Positions 47,826 to 57,705 of a stretch of 64,000 nt of DNA are shown piece after piece. A program made the position numbers and the translations under genes. Position 1 is the stretch's first letter. Each line of letters begins with the position of its first letter. Under the pieces are notes generated by a model. It saw only the letters and a program-made list of their open reading frames with translations, was not told where the DNA came from and did no database searches. Source of the stretch: Mycobacterium heidelbergense (GTDB taxonomy: Bacteria > Actinomycetota > Actinomycetes > Mycobacteriales > Mycobacteriaceae). The stretch covers positions 868,001 to 932,000 of the forward strand of contig NZ_AP022615.1 of NCBI RefSeq assembly GCF_010730745.1. Direction: 5' to 3'.

Positions 47826-49510
47826 CACCCGCCCCTCTCGGCGTGCTCGCGCGGCCGTTGACGGTCGGCGCGTTGCGGCGCGGTCGGTTGCGCCGGCTGG
47901 GTCGACGGCGGAATGGGTTTCAAGGGCAGCGGGCTGGTGGTCACCTTGTGGCCGCGGACCAGGGGAAGCGTCAGCCTGAAGCAGGCTCCCTGGCCGGGCT
48001 CGCCCCACGCCTCGAGCCGGCCCTGGTGCAGCCGGGCGTCCTCGATGCTGATCGCCAGGCCCAGCCCGGTGCCACCGGACCGGCGCACCCGCGACGGGTC
48101 GGAGCGCCAGAACCGGCTGAACACCAGCTTCTCCTCGCCCGGCCGCAGCCCCACGCCGTAGTCGCGGACGGTGACGGCGACGGTGTCCTCGTCGGCGCCC
48201 ATCCGGATCCGCACCGGTTTGTGCTCGGCGTGGTCGATGGCGTTGGCGATCAGGTTGCGCAGGATCCGCTCCACCCGGCGCGCGTCGACCTCGGCGATCA
48301 CCTCGTGTTCGGGCAGGTCCACGAGCAGCTCGATGCCCGCCTCCTCGGCCAGGTGACCCACGTTGCCCAGCGCGCTCTGCACGGTGGTGCGCAGGTCCAC
48401 CGCCTCGACGGACAACTCGGCCACACCGGCGTCGTGCCGGGAGATCTCCAGCAGGTCGTTGAGCAGCGTCTCGAACCGGTCCAGCTCGCTGACCATCAGC
48501 TCGGTGGACCGGGCCAGCGTCGGGTCGAGGTCGGCGCTGTGGTCGTAGATCAGGTCGGCGGCCATCCGCACGGTGGTCAGCGGGGTGCGCAGCTCGTGGC
48601 TGACGTCGGAGGTGAAGCGGCGCTGCAGGTTGCCGAACTCCTCGAGCTGGGTGATCTGCCGGGACAGGCTCTCGGCCATGTCGTTGAACGACACCGCCAG
48701 CCGGGCCATGTCGTCCTCGCCGCGCACCGGCATCCGTTCGGACAGGTGGCCCTCGGCGAAGCGTTCCGCGATCCGCGACGCCGACCGGACCGGCACCACC
48801 ACCTGGCGGGATACCAGCAGCGCGATCCCGGCGAGCAGCACGAGCAGCACCGCGCCGCCGGTGATCATGGTGCCGCGCACCAGCTGGATCGTGGTCTGCT
48901 CGTTCTTCAGCGGGAAGATTAGGTACAGCTCGACGTTGGCCACCTGCGAGGACGTCGGGGTTCCCACGATCAGGGCCGGTCCGGAAAAGCCGTCGGTGTG
49001 CACGGTGGCGTACTGGTAGGCCGCCTGCCCGGCCTTGACGAAGCCGCGCAACGAGTTGGGCACCTGATCGACGGGTCCGGCCGTGGTCGCGGCGCGCGGG
49101 CCGTCGCCGGGCACGATCAGCACCGCGTCGAACGCGCCGGCCAGCCCGGCGCCCGAGGCGGTGTCGGTCTTCGAGGTCAAGGTGTTGCGGGCCAGCTGCA
49201 GGCTACTGTCCAGCGAGCGCGTCTCCTCGCCGTTGACGATCCCGCCGACGGTGGTGCGCGCCCGCTCGATCTGCTCGATGGCGGCCCTGACCTTGACATC
49301 CAGCACGCGGTTGGTGACCTGGCTGGTCAGGACGAAGCCGAGCGCGAGGATGACGGCCAACGACAGCCCGAGGGTCAGCGCCACGACTCGCAACTGCAGC
49401 GATCGACGCCAGGCGACGGCCACGGCTCGACTCAACGCACCCATGCCGCGGGTCATGGGACCGGAGCGCCCCCAGCGGCTGCGAGTGCGTCGCCGCGAGC
49501 CCCAGATCAT
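47825..49510 (-). CDS. mtrB: Sensor histidine kinase MtrB
   Basis: 561 residues. Transmembrane helices at about 40-62 and 214-236 bracket a periplasmic loop; HAMP follows, then HisKA with DVSHELRTPLTTV (acceptor His near 305) and HATPase motifs NLIANAIDHA, DYGVGLRPGE and GGTGLGLAI. A Pro/Gln-rich cytosolic tail ends the protein. It phosphorylates MtrA, controlling cell division and wall genes. ATG 49510, seven bases after mtrA. Confidence 0.97.
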   Translation of the reverse strand: MIWGSRRRTRSRWGRSGPMTRGMGALSRAVAVAWRRSLQLRVVALTLGLSLAVILALGFVLTSQVTNRVLDVKVRAAIEQIERARTTVGGIVNGEETRSLDSSLQLARNTLTSKTDTASGAGLAGAFDAVLIVPGDGPRAATTAGPVDQVPNSLRGFVKAGQAAYQYATVHTDGFSGPALIVGTPTSSQVANVELYLIFPLKNEQTTIQLVRGTMITGGAVLLVLLAGIALLVSRQVVVPVRSASRIAERFAEGHLSERMPVRGEDDMARLAVSFNDMAESLSRQITQLEEFGNLQRRFTSDVSHELRTPLTTVRMAADLIYDHSADLDPTLARSTELMVSELDRFETLLNDLLEISRHDAGVAELSVEAVDLRTTVQSALGNVGHLAEEAGIELLVDLPEHEVIAEVDARRVERILRNLIANAIDHAEHKPVRIRMGADEDTVAVTVRDYGVGLRPGEEKLVFSRFWRSDPSRVRRSGGTGLGLAISIEDARLHQGRLEAWGEPGQGACFRLTLPLVRGHKVTTSPLPLKPIPPSTQPAQPTAPQRADRQRPREHAERGG

Positions 49511-49517
49511 CCGGCGA

Positions 49518-50204
49518 TCACGGGGGTCCGGCCTTGTATCCCACTCCTCGAACGGTCAGAACCACGGTCGGGTTCTCGGGGTCTTTCTCGACCTTGGCCC
49601 GCAGACGCTGGACGTGCACGTTCACCAGGCGGGTGTCCGCCGGGTGCCGATAGCCCCACACCTGTTCGAGCAGCACATCACGAGTAAACACCTGGCGCGG
49701 TTTGCGTGCCAGCGCGACCAGCAGGTCGAACTCGAGGGGTGTCAGGGAGATCTGCTCGCCGTTGCGGGTGACCTTGTGCGCCGGCACGTCGATCTCGACG
49801 TCGGCGATCGAGAGCATCTCGGCGGGCTCGTCGTCGTTGCGCCGCAGCCGCGCCCGCACCCGGGCGACCAGCTCCTTGGGCTTGAACGGCTTCATGATGT
49901 AGTCATCGGCGCCCGACTCCAGGCCCAGCACCACGTCGACGGTGTCGGTCTTGGCGGTCAGCATCACGATCGGCACGCCGGAATCGGCGCGCAGCACCCG
50001 GCACACGTCGATGCCGTTCATGCCCGGGAGCATCAGGTCGAGCAGCACCAGGTCGGGACGCAGCTCGCGCACCGCGGTCAGGGCCTGGGTGCCGTCGCCG
50101 ATGACTGCGGTGTCGAAGCCCTCCCCGCGCAGCACGATGGTGAGCATCTCGGCCAGCGAAGCGTCGTCGTCGACGACCAGAATCCTTTGCCTCATGGAGT
50201 CCAT
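49518..50204 (-). CDS. mtrA: Response regulator MtrA
   Basis: 228 residues, identical in length to Rv3246c when started at ATG 50204 (MDSMRQRILVV). The receiver has the acidic triad VDDDAS and the phosphoacceptor Asp56 in LVLLDLMLPG, Lys in IMKPFKPKEL; the OmpR-type winged helix ends RLRAKVEKDPENP...VRGVGYKAG. Essential in M. tuberculosis. An upstream ATG at 50267 gives an unsupported extension. Confidence 0.97.
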   Translation of the reverse strand: MDSMRQRILVVDDDASLAEMLTIVLRGEGFDTAVIGDGTQALTAVRELRPDLVLLDLMLPGMNGIDVCRVLRADSGVPIVMLTAKTDTVDVVLGLESGADDYIMKPFKPKELVARVRARLRRNDDEPAEMLSIADVEIDVPAHKVTRNGEQISLTPLEFDLLVALARKPRQVFTRDVLLEQVWGYRHPADTRLVNVHVQRLRAKVEKDPENPTVVLTVRGVGYKAGPP

Positions 50205-50284
50205 GGTGTCACCAGATCGGGATAAAACTGGGGCACCACACGGGCGTTTCGCGCGCAATAAGGGCAAATCGTGACAAATTTGTG

Positions 50285-50917
50285 CTATCTGGCGGTCAAA
50301 CTGGCGGCCAGCCGGCTCGGATCGACGTCTTTGTCGACCACCATCCAGCGTCCGCCCCAGTTCGCGGCGGCCAGCCCGGCGTACACGTCACCGGTGCGCC
50401 GCTGCAGCCCGTCGTCGCGTTCGTAGCTGTCGCGCGCCCGGCCCGGATCGCTCTGCGCCCGGCTTCGCGCCCGCTGCCCGGCGAGCTCGGCGGGCACGTT
50501 CAGCAGTATCTGCCAGTCCGGCGCGGGCAGCCGTAGCCGCCGGTATTCGAGCTGATGTACCCAGGTCGTCGCGTCCCCTGCCGCGTCCTGGTGCAGGCGG
50601 GCGGCGCTGTAGGCCGCGTTGGAGGCGACGTAGCGGTCCAGGATCACGACGTCGTGGTCGCGCTGTAGCCGCTCGATCTCGTCGACCGCCCCGGCGCGGT
50701 CGAGCGCGAAGAGCGTGGCCATCGCGTACGCCGACGACGCCAGGTCGCCGTGCTCGCCGTGCAGCGCCTCGGCCGCGATGTCGGCGGTCACCGACTGGCC
50801 GTACCGCGGGAACGTGAGCGTGGCCACCGACTTCCCGGTCGCCTCGAAGGCGTTGCGCAGGCCTTCGGTCAGCGTCCGCTTGCCCGCGCCGTCGACCCCT
50901 TCGATCGCGATCAGCAC
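50285..50917 (-). CDS. tmk: Thymidylate kinase
   Basis: Phosphorylates dTMP to dTDP; 210 residues (214 in Rv3247c). P-loop IEGVDGAGKRT at residues 5-15, FPRYGQSV as the dTMP-binding motif, and ILDRYVASNAAYSAAR as the DR(Y/H) motif. ATG 50917. It is divergent from the toxin-antitoxin pair with 55 bases between starts, and lies 80 bases upstream of mtrA on the same strand. Confidence 0.96.
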   Translation of the reverse strand: MLIAIEGVDGAGKRTLTEGLRNAFEATGKSVATLTFPRYGQSVTADIAAEALHGEHGDLASSAYAMATLFALDRAGAVDEIERLQRDHDVVILDRYVASNAAYSAARLHQDAAGDATTWVHQLEYRRLRLPAPDWQILLNVPAELAGQRARSRAQSDPGRARDSYERDDGLQRRTGDVYAGLAAANWGGRWMVVDKDVDPSRLAASLTAR

Positions 50918-50972
50918 GGCGCGAGCCTACTCAACGATCCGGTGTGGCGCAGTTGTGTCGTACGATGACGAC

Positions 50973-51626
50973 ATGTCTACGACGGAACCTGACCTCGGCG
51001 CCCTGCTCGGCCGGGTGGACCAAGCGACCAAGCTGTTGCAGCGGTCCAAGACGGTTCCCGGTGAGGTTGGCCAGCTCGTCGACAGCTTTGAGCGGACGCT
51101 CGGCGCCGCGACACCGTTGCGGCTTGAAGCCGACCCCTATCTGACGACGACGCTGTGGGCGGCCGCCTATAGCGCCGAAAAGGCGCTCCGCCACGACAAC
51201 AAGGAGCGGCAGCGCCGGGATGTGCGCATCGCGCTCGAGCAGTTCCGCCATGCGCTGCGCGACATCGTTGAGAATCGGCCCTACGCCGACGATGTTCCTA
51301 CCCGGGAGGTCCTGACCAGGACGGCTGAGGTCCTCGCGGCCCCGCAGAAGACCCTTGCGGACCTGCTCGGGGTCTCGGTTCGCCAGCTTCAGCGCTGGCT
51401 GGCGCAGGACGGGGCCTCGCCCGCGGCGGACGACGCGGCCCGTATCCGCGCGGTGGGGCAACTGGTAAACCAGCTGCGCCACTCGTTTACCGGCCCGGGT
51501 GTGGTCGCCTGGTTTTATCGTGACCATCCGGTGCTGGGCCGGCGGCCGATCGATCTGCTCGACGACCCGCTGTGCTACCCGCGGCTCCTCAACGCTGCGA
51601 CCGCGGCTCGTGCCACGACGGCATGA
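50973..51626 (+). CDS. Xre/MbcA/ParS-type antitoxin, extended N-terminus
   Basis: 217 residues. The C-terminal 90 residues match the DUF2384 antitoxin domain: a helix-turn-helix-like LADLLGVSVRQLQRWLAQDG and the toxin-binding tail HPVLGRRPIDLLDD...YPRLLNAA. The first 110 residues are a helical domain not normally present; MbcA-type antitoxins are about 110-150 residues. It overlaps the RES toxin gene by ATGA. Predicted to neutralise the toxin and repress their shared promoter in the 55-base gap to tmk. No such pair sits here in M. tuberculosis as I recall the order. Confidence 0.85.
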   Translation: MSTTEPDLGALLGRVDQATKLLQRSKTVPGEVGQLVDSFERTLGAATPLRLEADPYLTTTLWAAAYSAEKALRHDNKERQRRDVRIALEQFRHALRDIVENRPYADDVPTREVLTRTAEVLAAPQKTLADLLGVSVRQLQRWLAQDGASPAADDAARIRAVGQLVNQLRHSFTGPGVVAWFYRDHPVLGRRPIDLLDDPLCYPRLLNAATAARATTA

Positions 51627-52225
51627 GGCTCACGGTCTTTCGGCACGCGGCGTACGACTCACCGTGGTGGGCATTCCCCAGCTCGCGCGCCGGCCGGTTC
51701 CACCGCGCCAAAAGCGACACGGTCCAGTACCTGGGTCTTCACCCGCTTGGCCCCGCCGCCGAGATGCTTCGCCACCACGTCGGCCCGAACGGTAATCCGG
51801 ACGACGTTGTCCTGAATCTGTGGACGGCGCTCGTCGACGTGGATGACCCGACCCGGGTCGATTTCGACGACTGCGCGCGGTATGGGCTGACGCCCGACGA
51901 CCTCGTCGGCGACGATTACGCCGTTACGCAAGCCTTGGCCGATGCCGTTCGGGGCAGCGGAGCCACCGCGATGATCGTGCCCTCGGCCGCGCTGCCGGGA
52001 ACCCACAACCTGGTCCTGTTTGGCGTGCGGCTCCTCAATCCCTTCCTGAGCACACCGGTGATGTCTGAAGAGATCCCCACCGGGCACCTCACGGACGGCG
52101 CGCGTTCCCCCGCCGAGGTGGCCCCGCACGTCCGCTGGTTCGGCGCCCCGCACCGGGCGGTGGAGCAGTGGAAGGCCACCGGCGATTACGACCTGTTCGA
52201 CGACCCGATCGCCGCGCGGTGGTAG
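51623..52225 (+). CDS. RES-domain toxin (MbcT-like NAD+-degrading)
   Basis: 200 residues. The RES signature residues are visible in order: Arg in GRFHRA (25-28), Tyr in TVQYLGLHP (36), Glu in AAEML (47) and Ser in IVPSAALPG. Known RES toxins (M. tuberculosis MbcT) destroy NAD+ by phosphorolysis and kill the cell unless bound by their antitoxin. ATG 51623 overlaps the antitoxin stop by 4 bases. The intact active-site residues suggest a working toxin. Confidence 0.87.
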   Translation: MRLTVFRHAAYDSPWWAFPSSRAGRFHRAKSDTVQYLGLHPLGPAAEMLRHHVGPNGNPDDVVLNLWTALVDVDDPTRVDFDDCARYGLTPDDLVGDDYAVTQALADAVRGSGATAMIVPSAALPGTHNLVLFGVRLLNPFLSTPVMSEEIPTGHLTDGARSPAEVAPHVRWFGAPHRAVEQWKATGDYDLFDDPIAARW

Positions 52226-53400
52226 CCGATACCACCGGGGCACCCAGCATCAAGGGTCACGGCTGACCCGGGCGTATCGGTGGCCGCTTGGCGGGGGCAG
52301 TGATGCTGCCTGAACATGTGATGTCGTATTCGCTACAGGTTGGCGATCAATCGTGAGGAGGTCGCCGGTGCCGGTGTGACCGGTGTGCCTGCGGGTTGAT
52401 TGCGCCCACGTCGCCGCAAGAGATTTCAGACCGGGCCGCGGCGTCATGGGTGAAACCGAGTGAGCGTCATCCGGCTGGCATTTGGTCGCGTAGTCCCGAA
52501 ACGCTGCGCTCCCACTGTGAAGCGCACCGATATAAGCGGATGGGCCCCTTCTTGCCGAAGGGGCCCATTGCCGTTGATCGGTCACCGGCTCGCATCGGCG
52601 ACCACCACCGGACTTACAGCAACTTGAGGAGGTTGGAAATGGCCACGGTGGCCGGAGAGGGAGATCACCGTCGGTGAGGTCAGAGACAACCGACAACGGT
52701 CCGCGCACACCAAGACCGAACAGCGCCGGTGTGCTTGTGGCACAAGCCAATACCGATCATGCCCGGCGATCCACCACCAGCGCTCACCCCAGACAAGGCC
52801 GGGCACACCACACCCCCACCTCTTGGGTTCGTTCACCGTAAACAGTGCGCACGCAGCTGGCCCCGCCGGTGATGGCGGGGTGATCGCCAAATGGGTCGGC
52901 CAACTCGGACCAGCTGTAGGTGCGGAGGGGTTTTCGTCGCTGACCGATACCTGGCCGTTGCAGATTAGCTGGGTCGGAGATTGAGGTGCGTCGCAATTTT
53001 AAACGTGGCGCTGCGTGCCGCTGCAGACCGCAGCGTCTCGGCGACGAGCACCGCCTGGCCGCGTCGGTGTCGACAGTGAAGCATTATCTCTCAGCAAACC
53101 AAAGAGCATTCACTATGTTCTGGCGAACAATTGTATTGCTGCGGCAGCAGCCATCTTAAGTGCAGGGGCGAATGAGGAGCGGTGTACTACCGGTAGATAA
53201 TCTAGTGGTATCCACGATTGCTACGACACATATGCAACACGGCTACCAGGAGCTTTCCAGCCTTGCGATGATTGCGGAACCACACGTCGACGCCGGAGCG
53301 CCCGCAGCCCTTCCCTGACATCGCCGGCACCGTCCCGTGTCGAAACACCTCACCGGGTTCAGGTTCCCGGCCAGGGTTTATACCCGGTCATACTTCGGCT
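52226..53400. other. 1.2-kb stretch without a recognisable gene, accessory DNA
   Basis: No convincing coding sequence on either strand. It holds one strong hairpin (52541-52567), an AGGAGG-led ATG at 52639 that opens only 12 codons (MATVAGEGDHRR), and an AT-rich part at 53060-53270 that is unlike the chromosome around it. Readings of about 100 codons on the minus strand (52250-52890) have Trp/Cys/Ser-rich content not typical of proteins. It looks like decayed foreign DNA between two toxin-antitoxin loci. Confidence 0.6.
52541..52567. terminator. Strong GC-rich hairpin (11-bp stem, 5-base loop)
   Basis: TGGGCCCCTTC and GAAGGGGCCCA pair perfectly around TTGCC. It resembles an intrinsic terminator stem, without a following T-run, about 315 bases past the RES toxin gene. 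What it terminates is unclear. Confidence 0.7.
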
Positions 53401-53649
53401 ATGAAGACAGCCATCTCGGTGCCAGACGAGACGTTCGACCGGGCCTCCCGCCGCGCCGCTGACCTGGGCATGAGTCGCTCGGAGTTCTTCGCTCGCGCCG
53501 CCGAGCATTACCTCGATGAACTGGACGCACGGTCCCTGAGCCGGCAAATCGACAGCGCGCTCGAGTATCTCGGCGCGCCCGATGAGACGAATGCGGACGC
53601 GGTGGCCGTCGGGCACCGTGTGCTCGACGCCGCAGGCGACAACGGGTGA
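53401..53649 (+). CDS. MazE-type ribbon-helix-helix antitoxin
   Basis: 82 residues: MKTAISVPDETFDRASRRAAD and GMSRSEFFARAAEHYLDEL form the ribbon-helix-helix DNA-binding core, followed by a toxin-binding acidic tail (DETNADAVAVGHRVLD). This is close to mycobacterial MazE antitoxins. ATG 53401. The toxin gene that should overlap it is only a remnant, so this is an orphan antitoxin that may still bind DNA or neutralise related MazF toxins in trans. Confidence 0.83.
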   Translation: MKTAISVPDETFDRASRRAADLGMSRSEFFARAAEHYLDELDARSLSRQIDSALEYLGAPDETNADAVAVGHRVLDAAGDNG

Positions 53650-53779
53650 TCGGTCAGAGATCTATTGGGCAGACCTCGGAACGCCGTCCGGCAGCCGACC
53701 TGCCGACCGGGCCAGTCAGCTGCCGGCACATTTCATGCACAAGGTCGACCGCGGACTGCGTCGCGTATTGGGTCGGTGA
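53648..53779 (+). pseudogene. mazF toxin remnant with internal deletion
   Basis: The frame gives DRSEIYWADLGTPSGSRPA, the N-terminal strand of MazF toxins, followed directly by LPAHFMHKVDRGLRRVLG, which resembles the C-terminal helix. Roughly 60 central residues holding the RNase core are missing while the frame is kept. No start codon fits this frame next to the antitoxin stop; the GTG there (53646) leads into another frame. The toxin is therefore inactive. It ends 15 bases from the convergent sahH gene. Confidence 0.75.
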
Positions 53780-53794
53780 CCGGACACCTCACGC

Positions 53795-55267
<1,473 letters not shown>

Positions 55268-55365
55268 AGATGTCTCATCCTTCTTAGGGCTTACCGGATC
55301 CAAGCGGTAGTTAGCTTAAGTATGTTCTTCCGCCACTGTAGCCGCCGGGCCGTCAGCGCTGCGTG

Positions 55366-55971
55366 TCAGGGAAGGTCGATGACGCCGTGGCGCTCCGCGA
55401 AGGGCGTCATCAGCCGCGCCAGATCCATCGCGACGTCATGATCGGCTTCGGGCGGCATGGACACGTAGCTCATCGCCAGTCGCACGATGGCCCGGGCCAG
55501 CACGCCGGCGTCCTCGTCGCTGGCGGCGATCCAGCTTTGGGTGAGTGCCGACGTCAGCCGGGCCGACGCGCGGGTGATGATGGGCGCGCTGTCGGTGGTG
55601 ATGATCTGCAGCAGGTCGGGCTTGGCGACGCCGGTGAGCAGCGAGATCACCAACGGGTCCGCCGCCGACTCCGAGAAGAAGGCGCGGAAACCCTGCAGGA
55701 ACGCCTCGTAGATGTCGCCGACGTTGGCGTCCAGCGCGGCGTGGACGGCGTCGACCAGACGATCGGCCAGGCGCAGGGCGTAACCCTGCGCCAGGCCCTG
55801 CCGCGAGCCGAACTCGTTGTAGATGGTCTGCCGGCTGATGCCGGCAGACCGGGCCACGTCCGACAGCGTGATGGCGGACCAGTCCCGGGCCAGCAGCTGG
55901 TCGCGCATCGCGTCCAGCACGGACTCGCGTAGCAGGGCCCGCGACGCCTCGGCGTACGACATCCGCTTCAC
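55366..55971 (-). CDS. TetR regulator of the alkB operon (AlkX-type)
   Basis: 201 residues from GTG 55971. Helix-turn-helix ITLSDVARSAGISRQTIYNEFGSR is complete; the C-terminal ligand domain fits fatty-acid or alkane sensing TetR members. Fourth gene of the alkB-rubA-rubB operon, Rv3249c type. In related actinobacteria AlkX represses alkB. Its likely binding site is the palindrome at 57692-57705. An AT-rich direct repeat CTTTTGAG-TTCG-CTTTTGAG lies just upstream (55988-56007). Confidence 0.9.
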   Translation of the reverse strand: MKRMSYAEASRALLRESVLDAMRDQLLARDWSAITLSDVARSAGISRQTIYNEFGSRQGLAQGYALRLADRLVDAVHAALDANVGDIYEAFLQGFRAFFSESAADPLVISLLTGVAKPDLLQIITTDSAPIITRASARLTSALTQSWIAASDEDAGVLARAIVRLAMSYVSMPPEADHDVAMDLARLMTPFAERHGVIDLP

Positions 55972-56024
55972 AGCCGCGACACTATCTCTTTTGAGTTCGC
56001 TTTTGAGATCGACAGCGGAGCCGC

Positions 56025-56207
56025 TCAGGGCCGCGCCACCTCCACCATCTCGAAGTCGGATTTCGCCGCGCCGCAGTCCGGGCAGCTCCAATCGTCGGGG
56101 ATGTCGTCCCAGCGGGTTCCGGGGGCGATGCCGTCCTCCGGCCAGCCCAGGGCCTCGTCGTACTCGAAGCCGCACTGGATGCAGCGGAACAGTTTGTAGT
56201 CGCTCAT
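56025..56207 (-). CDS. rubB: Rubredoxin RubB
   Basis: 60 residues with two CxxC iron-binding pairs, CIQCGFEYDEALG and CPDCGAAK. Electron carrier to AlkB. ATG 56207 overlaps the rubA stop by 4 bases. Rv3250c type. The pair of rubredoxins is typical of mycobacterial alkane hydroxylase operons. Confidence 0.95.
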   Translation of the reverse strand: MSDYKLFRCIQCGFEYDEALGWPEDGIAPGTRWDDIPDDWSCPDCGAAKSDFEMVEVARP

Positions 56208-56380
56208 GCGTTCACTCCCACCTTCTCGAAATCCGGTTTCTCACGCACCGCGCAGTCCGGGCAGCACCAGTCCTCGGGGATGTCCTCCCACCGCGTGCCC
56301 GCCGGAAAGCCTTCCCGCGGAGCGCCTTTCGCCTCGTCGTAGGTGTAGCTGCAGCCGGCACAGCGGTAGGCGGCCATCAT
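56204..56380 (-). CDS. rubA: Rubredoxin RubA
   Basis: 58 residues from ATG 56380, which overlaps the alkB stop (ATGA). CAGCSYTYDEAKG and CPDCAVREKPDFEKV hold the iron; a further Cys (WCCPDC) precedes the second pair. Missed by size cut-offs because it is under 60 residues and coupled to alkB. Rv3251c type. Confidence 0.95.
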   Translation of the reverse strand: MMAAYRCAGCSYTYDEAKGAPREGFPAGTRWEDIPEDWCCPDCAVREKPDFEKVGVNA

Positions 56381-57630
56381 GCCGCGACCTTTTCGGGGAC
56401 CCCGTACCGGGCGAGCAGCTTTTCGCGCAGGCGGGGCTGCACATTGACCCTGGTGATGTCGCCGTCGTAGTGCTCCAGCACCCGGTGGTCCATCACCTTG
56501 CGCCACAGCGGCGGGAAATAGGTGAGCGCGATCATCGACGCGTACCCGCTGGGCAGGTTGGGTGCGCCTTCCATGCTGCGCAGCGTCTGGTAGCGGCGGG
56601 TCGGGTTGGCGTGGTGGTCGCTGTGCCGCTGCAGGTGATACAGGAACAGATTGGTGACGACGTGGTCGGAATTCCAGCTGTGCACCGGCGCGCACCGCTC
56701 GTAGCGACCGTTGGCGTTCTGCTGCCGCAGCAGCCCGTAGTGCTCGAGGTAGTTGACCGCTTCCAGGAGGCTGAAGCCGAAGACGGCCTGGATGATCACG
56801 AACGGGATCAGCGCCGGGCCGAAAATCGCGATCAGCACGCCCCACAGGATTATCGACATCGCCCAGGCGTTGAGCACGTCGTTGGACAGGTAGGTGGTGG
56901 GGTTCCAGGGGCTCTTGTTCAGCCGACGCAGCCGCTGGGCCTCCAGCCGCAACGACGAGCGGAGGCTGCCAAAGACGCTGCGCGGCAAGAACTCCCAGAA
57001 CGTCTCGCCGAAGCGCGACGACGCGGGGTCCTCCGGGGTGGCGACGCGGACGTGGTGGCCGCGGTTGTGCTCGATGTAGAAGTGGCCGTAGCAGGTCTGG
57101 GCCAGGGTGATCTTGGACAGCCACCGCTCCAGCGCGTCCTTCTTGTGCCCCATCTCGTGCGCGGTGTTGATGCCGACGCCGCCCAGCACGCCGACCGAGA
57201 GCGCCACGCCGAGCTTGCCCGCCCAGCCCAGCGAGCCGTCGAAGCCGAGCCAGCTCAGGTTCGCGGCGGTGAACAGGTAGGCGCCCAAGATGACGCTGAG
57301 GTACTGGAACGGGATGAAGGCGTAGGTGCAGTAGCGGTAGTACTTGTCGTTCTCCAGCCGCTCCATCACCTCGTCGGGCGGGTTCTGGCCGTCCGGCCCG
57401 AAGCGCAGGTCGAGGATCGGCAACAGGATGTAGAGGAGGATCGGCCCGATCCACAGCGGCGCCTGGGCCGCGGCGTGCCAACCGAGTTGGTTGAGCCCCC
57501 AGACGATCGGCAGCATCACGAACAGCGCCGTCGGGGCGATCAGTCCCATGAGCCACAGGCGACGCTTCTTGTCCCGCCAGACCTCTAGCTCCTGCCCGAG
57601 TGTGGTCATCTGTTGTCCGAGTGTGGTCAT
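56377..57630 (-). CDS. alkB: Alkane 1-monooxygenase AlkB
   Basis: Membrane non-haem di-iron hydroxylase acting on medium-chain alkanes or fatty acyl chains; 417 residues from ATG 57630. His motifs AHEMGHKKD, EHNRGHHVRV, LQRHSDHHANP and the NYLEHYGL motif are all intact. Start chosen for AGGAGG eight bases upstream. The first 21 bases are duplicated in tandem, so the protein begins MTTLGQQMTTLGQE; a ribosome could also start at the second copy (57609). First gene of alkB-rubA-rubB-tetR. Confidence 0.96.
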   Translation of the reverse strand: MTTLGQQMTTLGQELEVWRDKKRRLWLMGLIAPTALFVMLPIVWGLNQLGWHAAAQAPLWIGPILLYILLPILDLRFGPDGQNPPDEVMERLENDKYYRYCTYAFIPFQYLSVILGAYLFTAANLSWLGFDGSLGWAGKLGVALSVGVLGGVGINTAHEMGHKKDALERWLSKITLAQTCYGHFYIEHNRGHHVRVATPEDPASSRFGETFWEFLPRSVFGSLRSSLRLEAQRLRRLNKSPWNPTTYLSNDVLNAWAMSIILWGVLIAIFGPALIPFVIIQAVFGFSLLEAVNYLEHYGLLRQQNANGRYERCAPVHSWNSDHVVTNLFLYHLQRHSDHHANPTRRYQTLRSMEGAPNLPSGYASMIALTYFPPLWRKVMDHRVLEHYDGDITRVNVQPRLREKLLARYGVPEKVAA

Positions 57631-57691
57631 CTGCCAAACCTCCTTGTGAGTCACACCACGTTGAGATTGGACAATACTTGATTCTATGTCT

Positions 57692-57705
57692 TATGTCTAG
57701 ACATA
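57692..57705. promoter_or_regulatory. 14-bp palindrome in the alkB promoter, AlkX operator candidate
   Basis: TATGTCTAGACATA is a perfect palindrome centred about 68 bases upstream of the alkB start, in an AT-rich promoter stretch; a further half site TATGTC is at 57685-57690. A TetR gene is encoded at the end of the same operon, which makes autoregulation likely. Confidence 0.65.

Noticed and set aside
52250..52890. Two overlapping minus-strand frames (166 and 102 codons) considered as transposase remnants
   Set aside because: No DDE, HUH or serine-recombinase motif and atypical Trp/Cys-rich content; kept as non-coding.
53015..53200. 61-codon frame in the gene desert
   Set aside because: Mixed composition, no ribosome-binding site, no family resemblance; AT-rich non-coding DNA is more likely.
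55268..55365. Possible SAM or SAH riboswitch before sahH
   Set aside because: The 98-base leader shows no recognisable riboswitch core or terminator; only a short spacer to the TetR gene.
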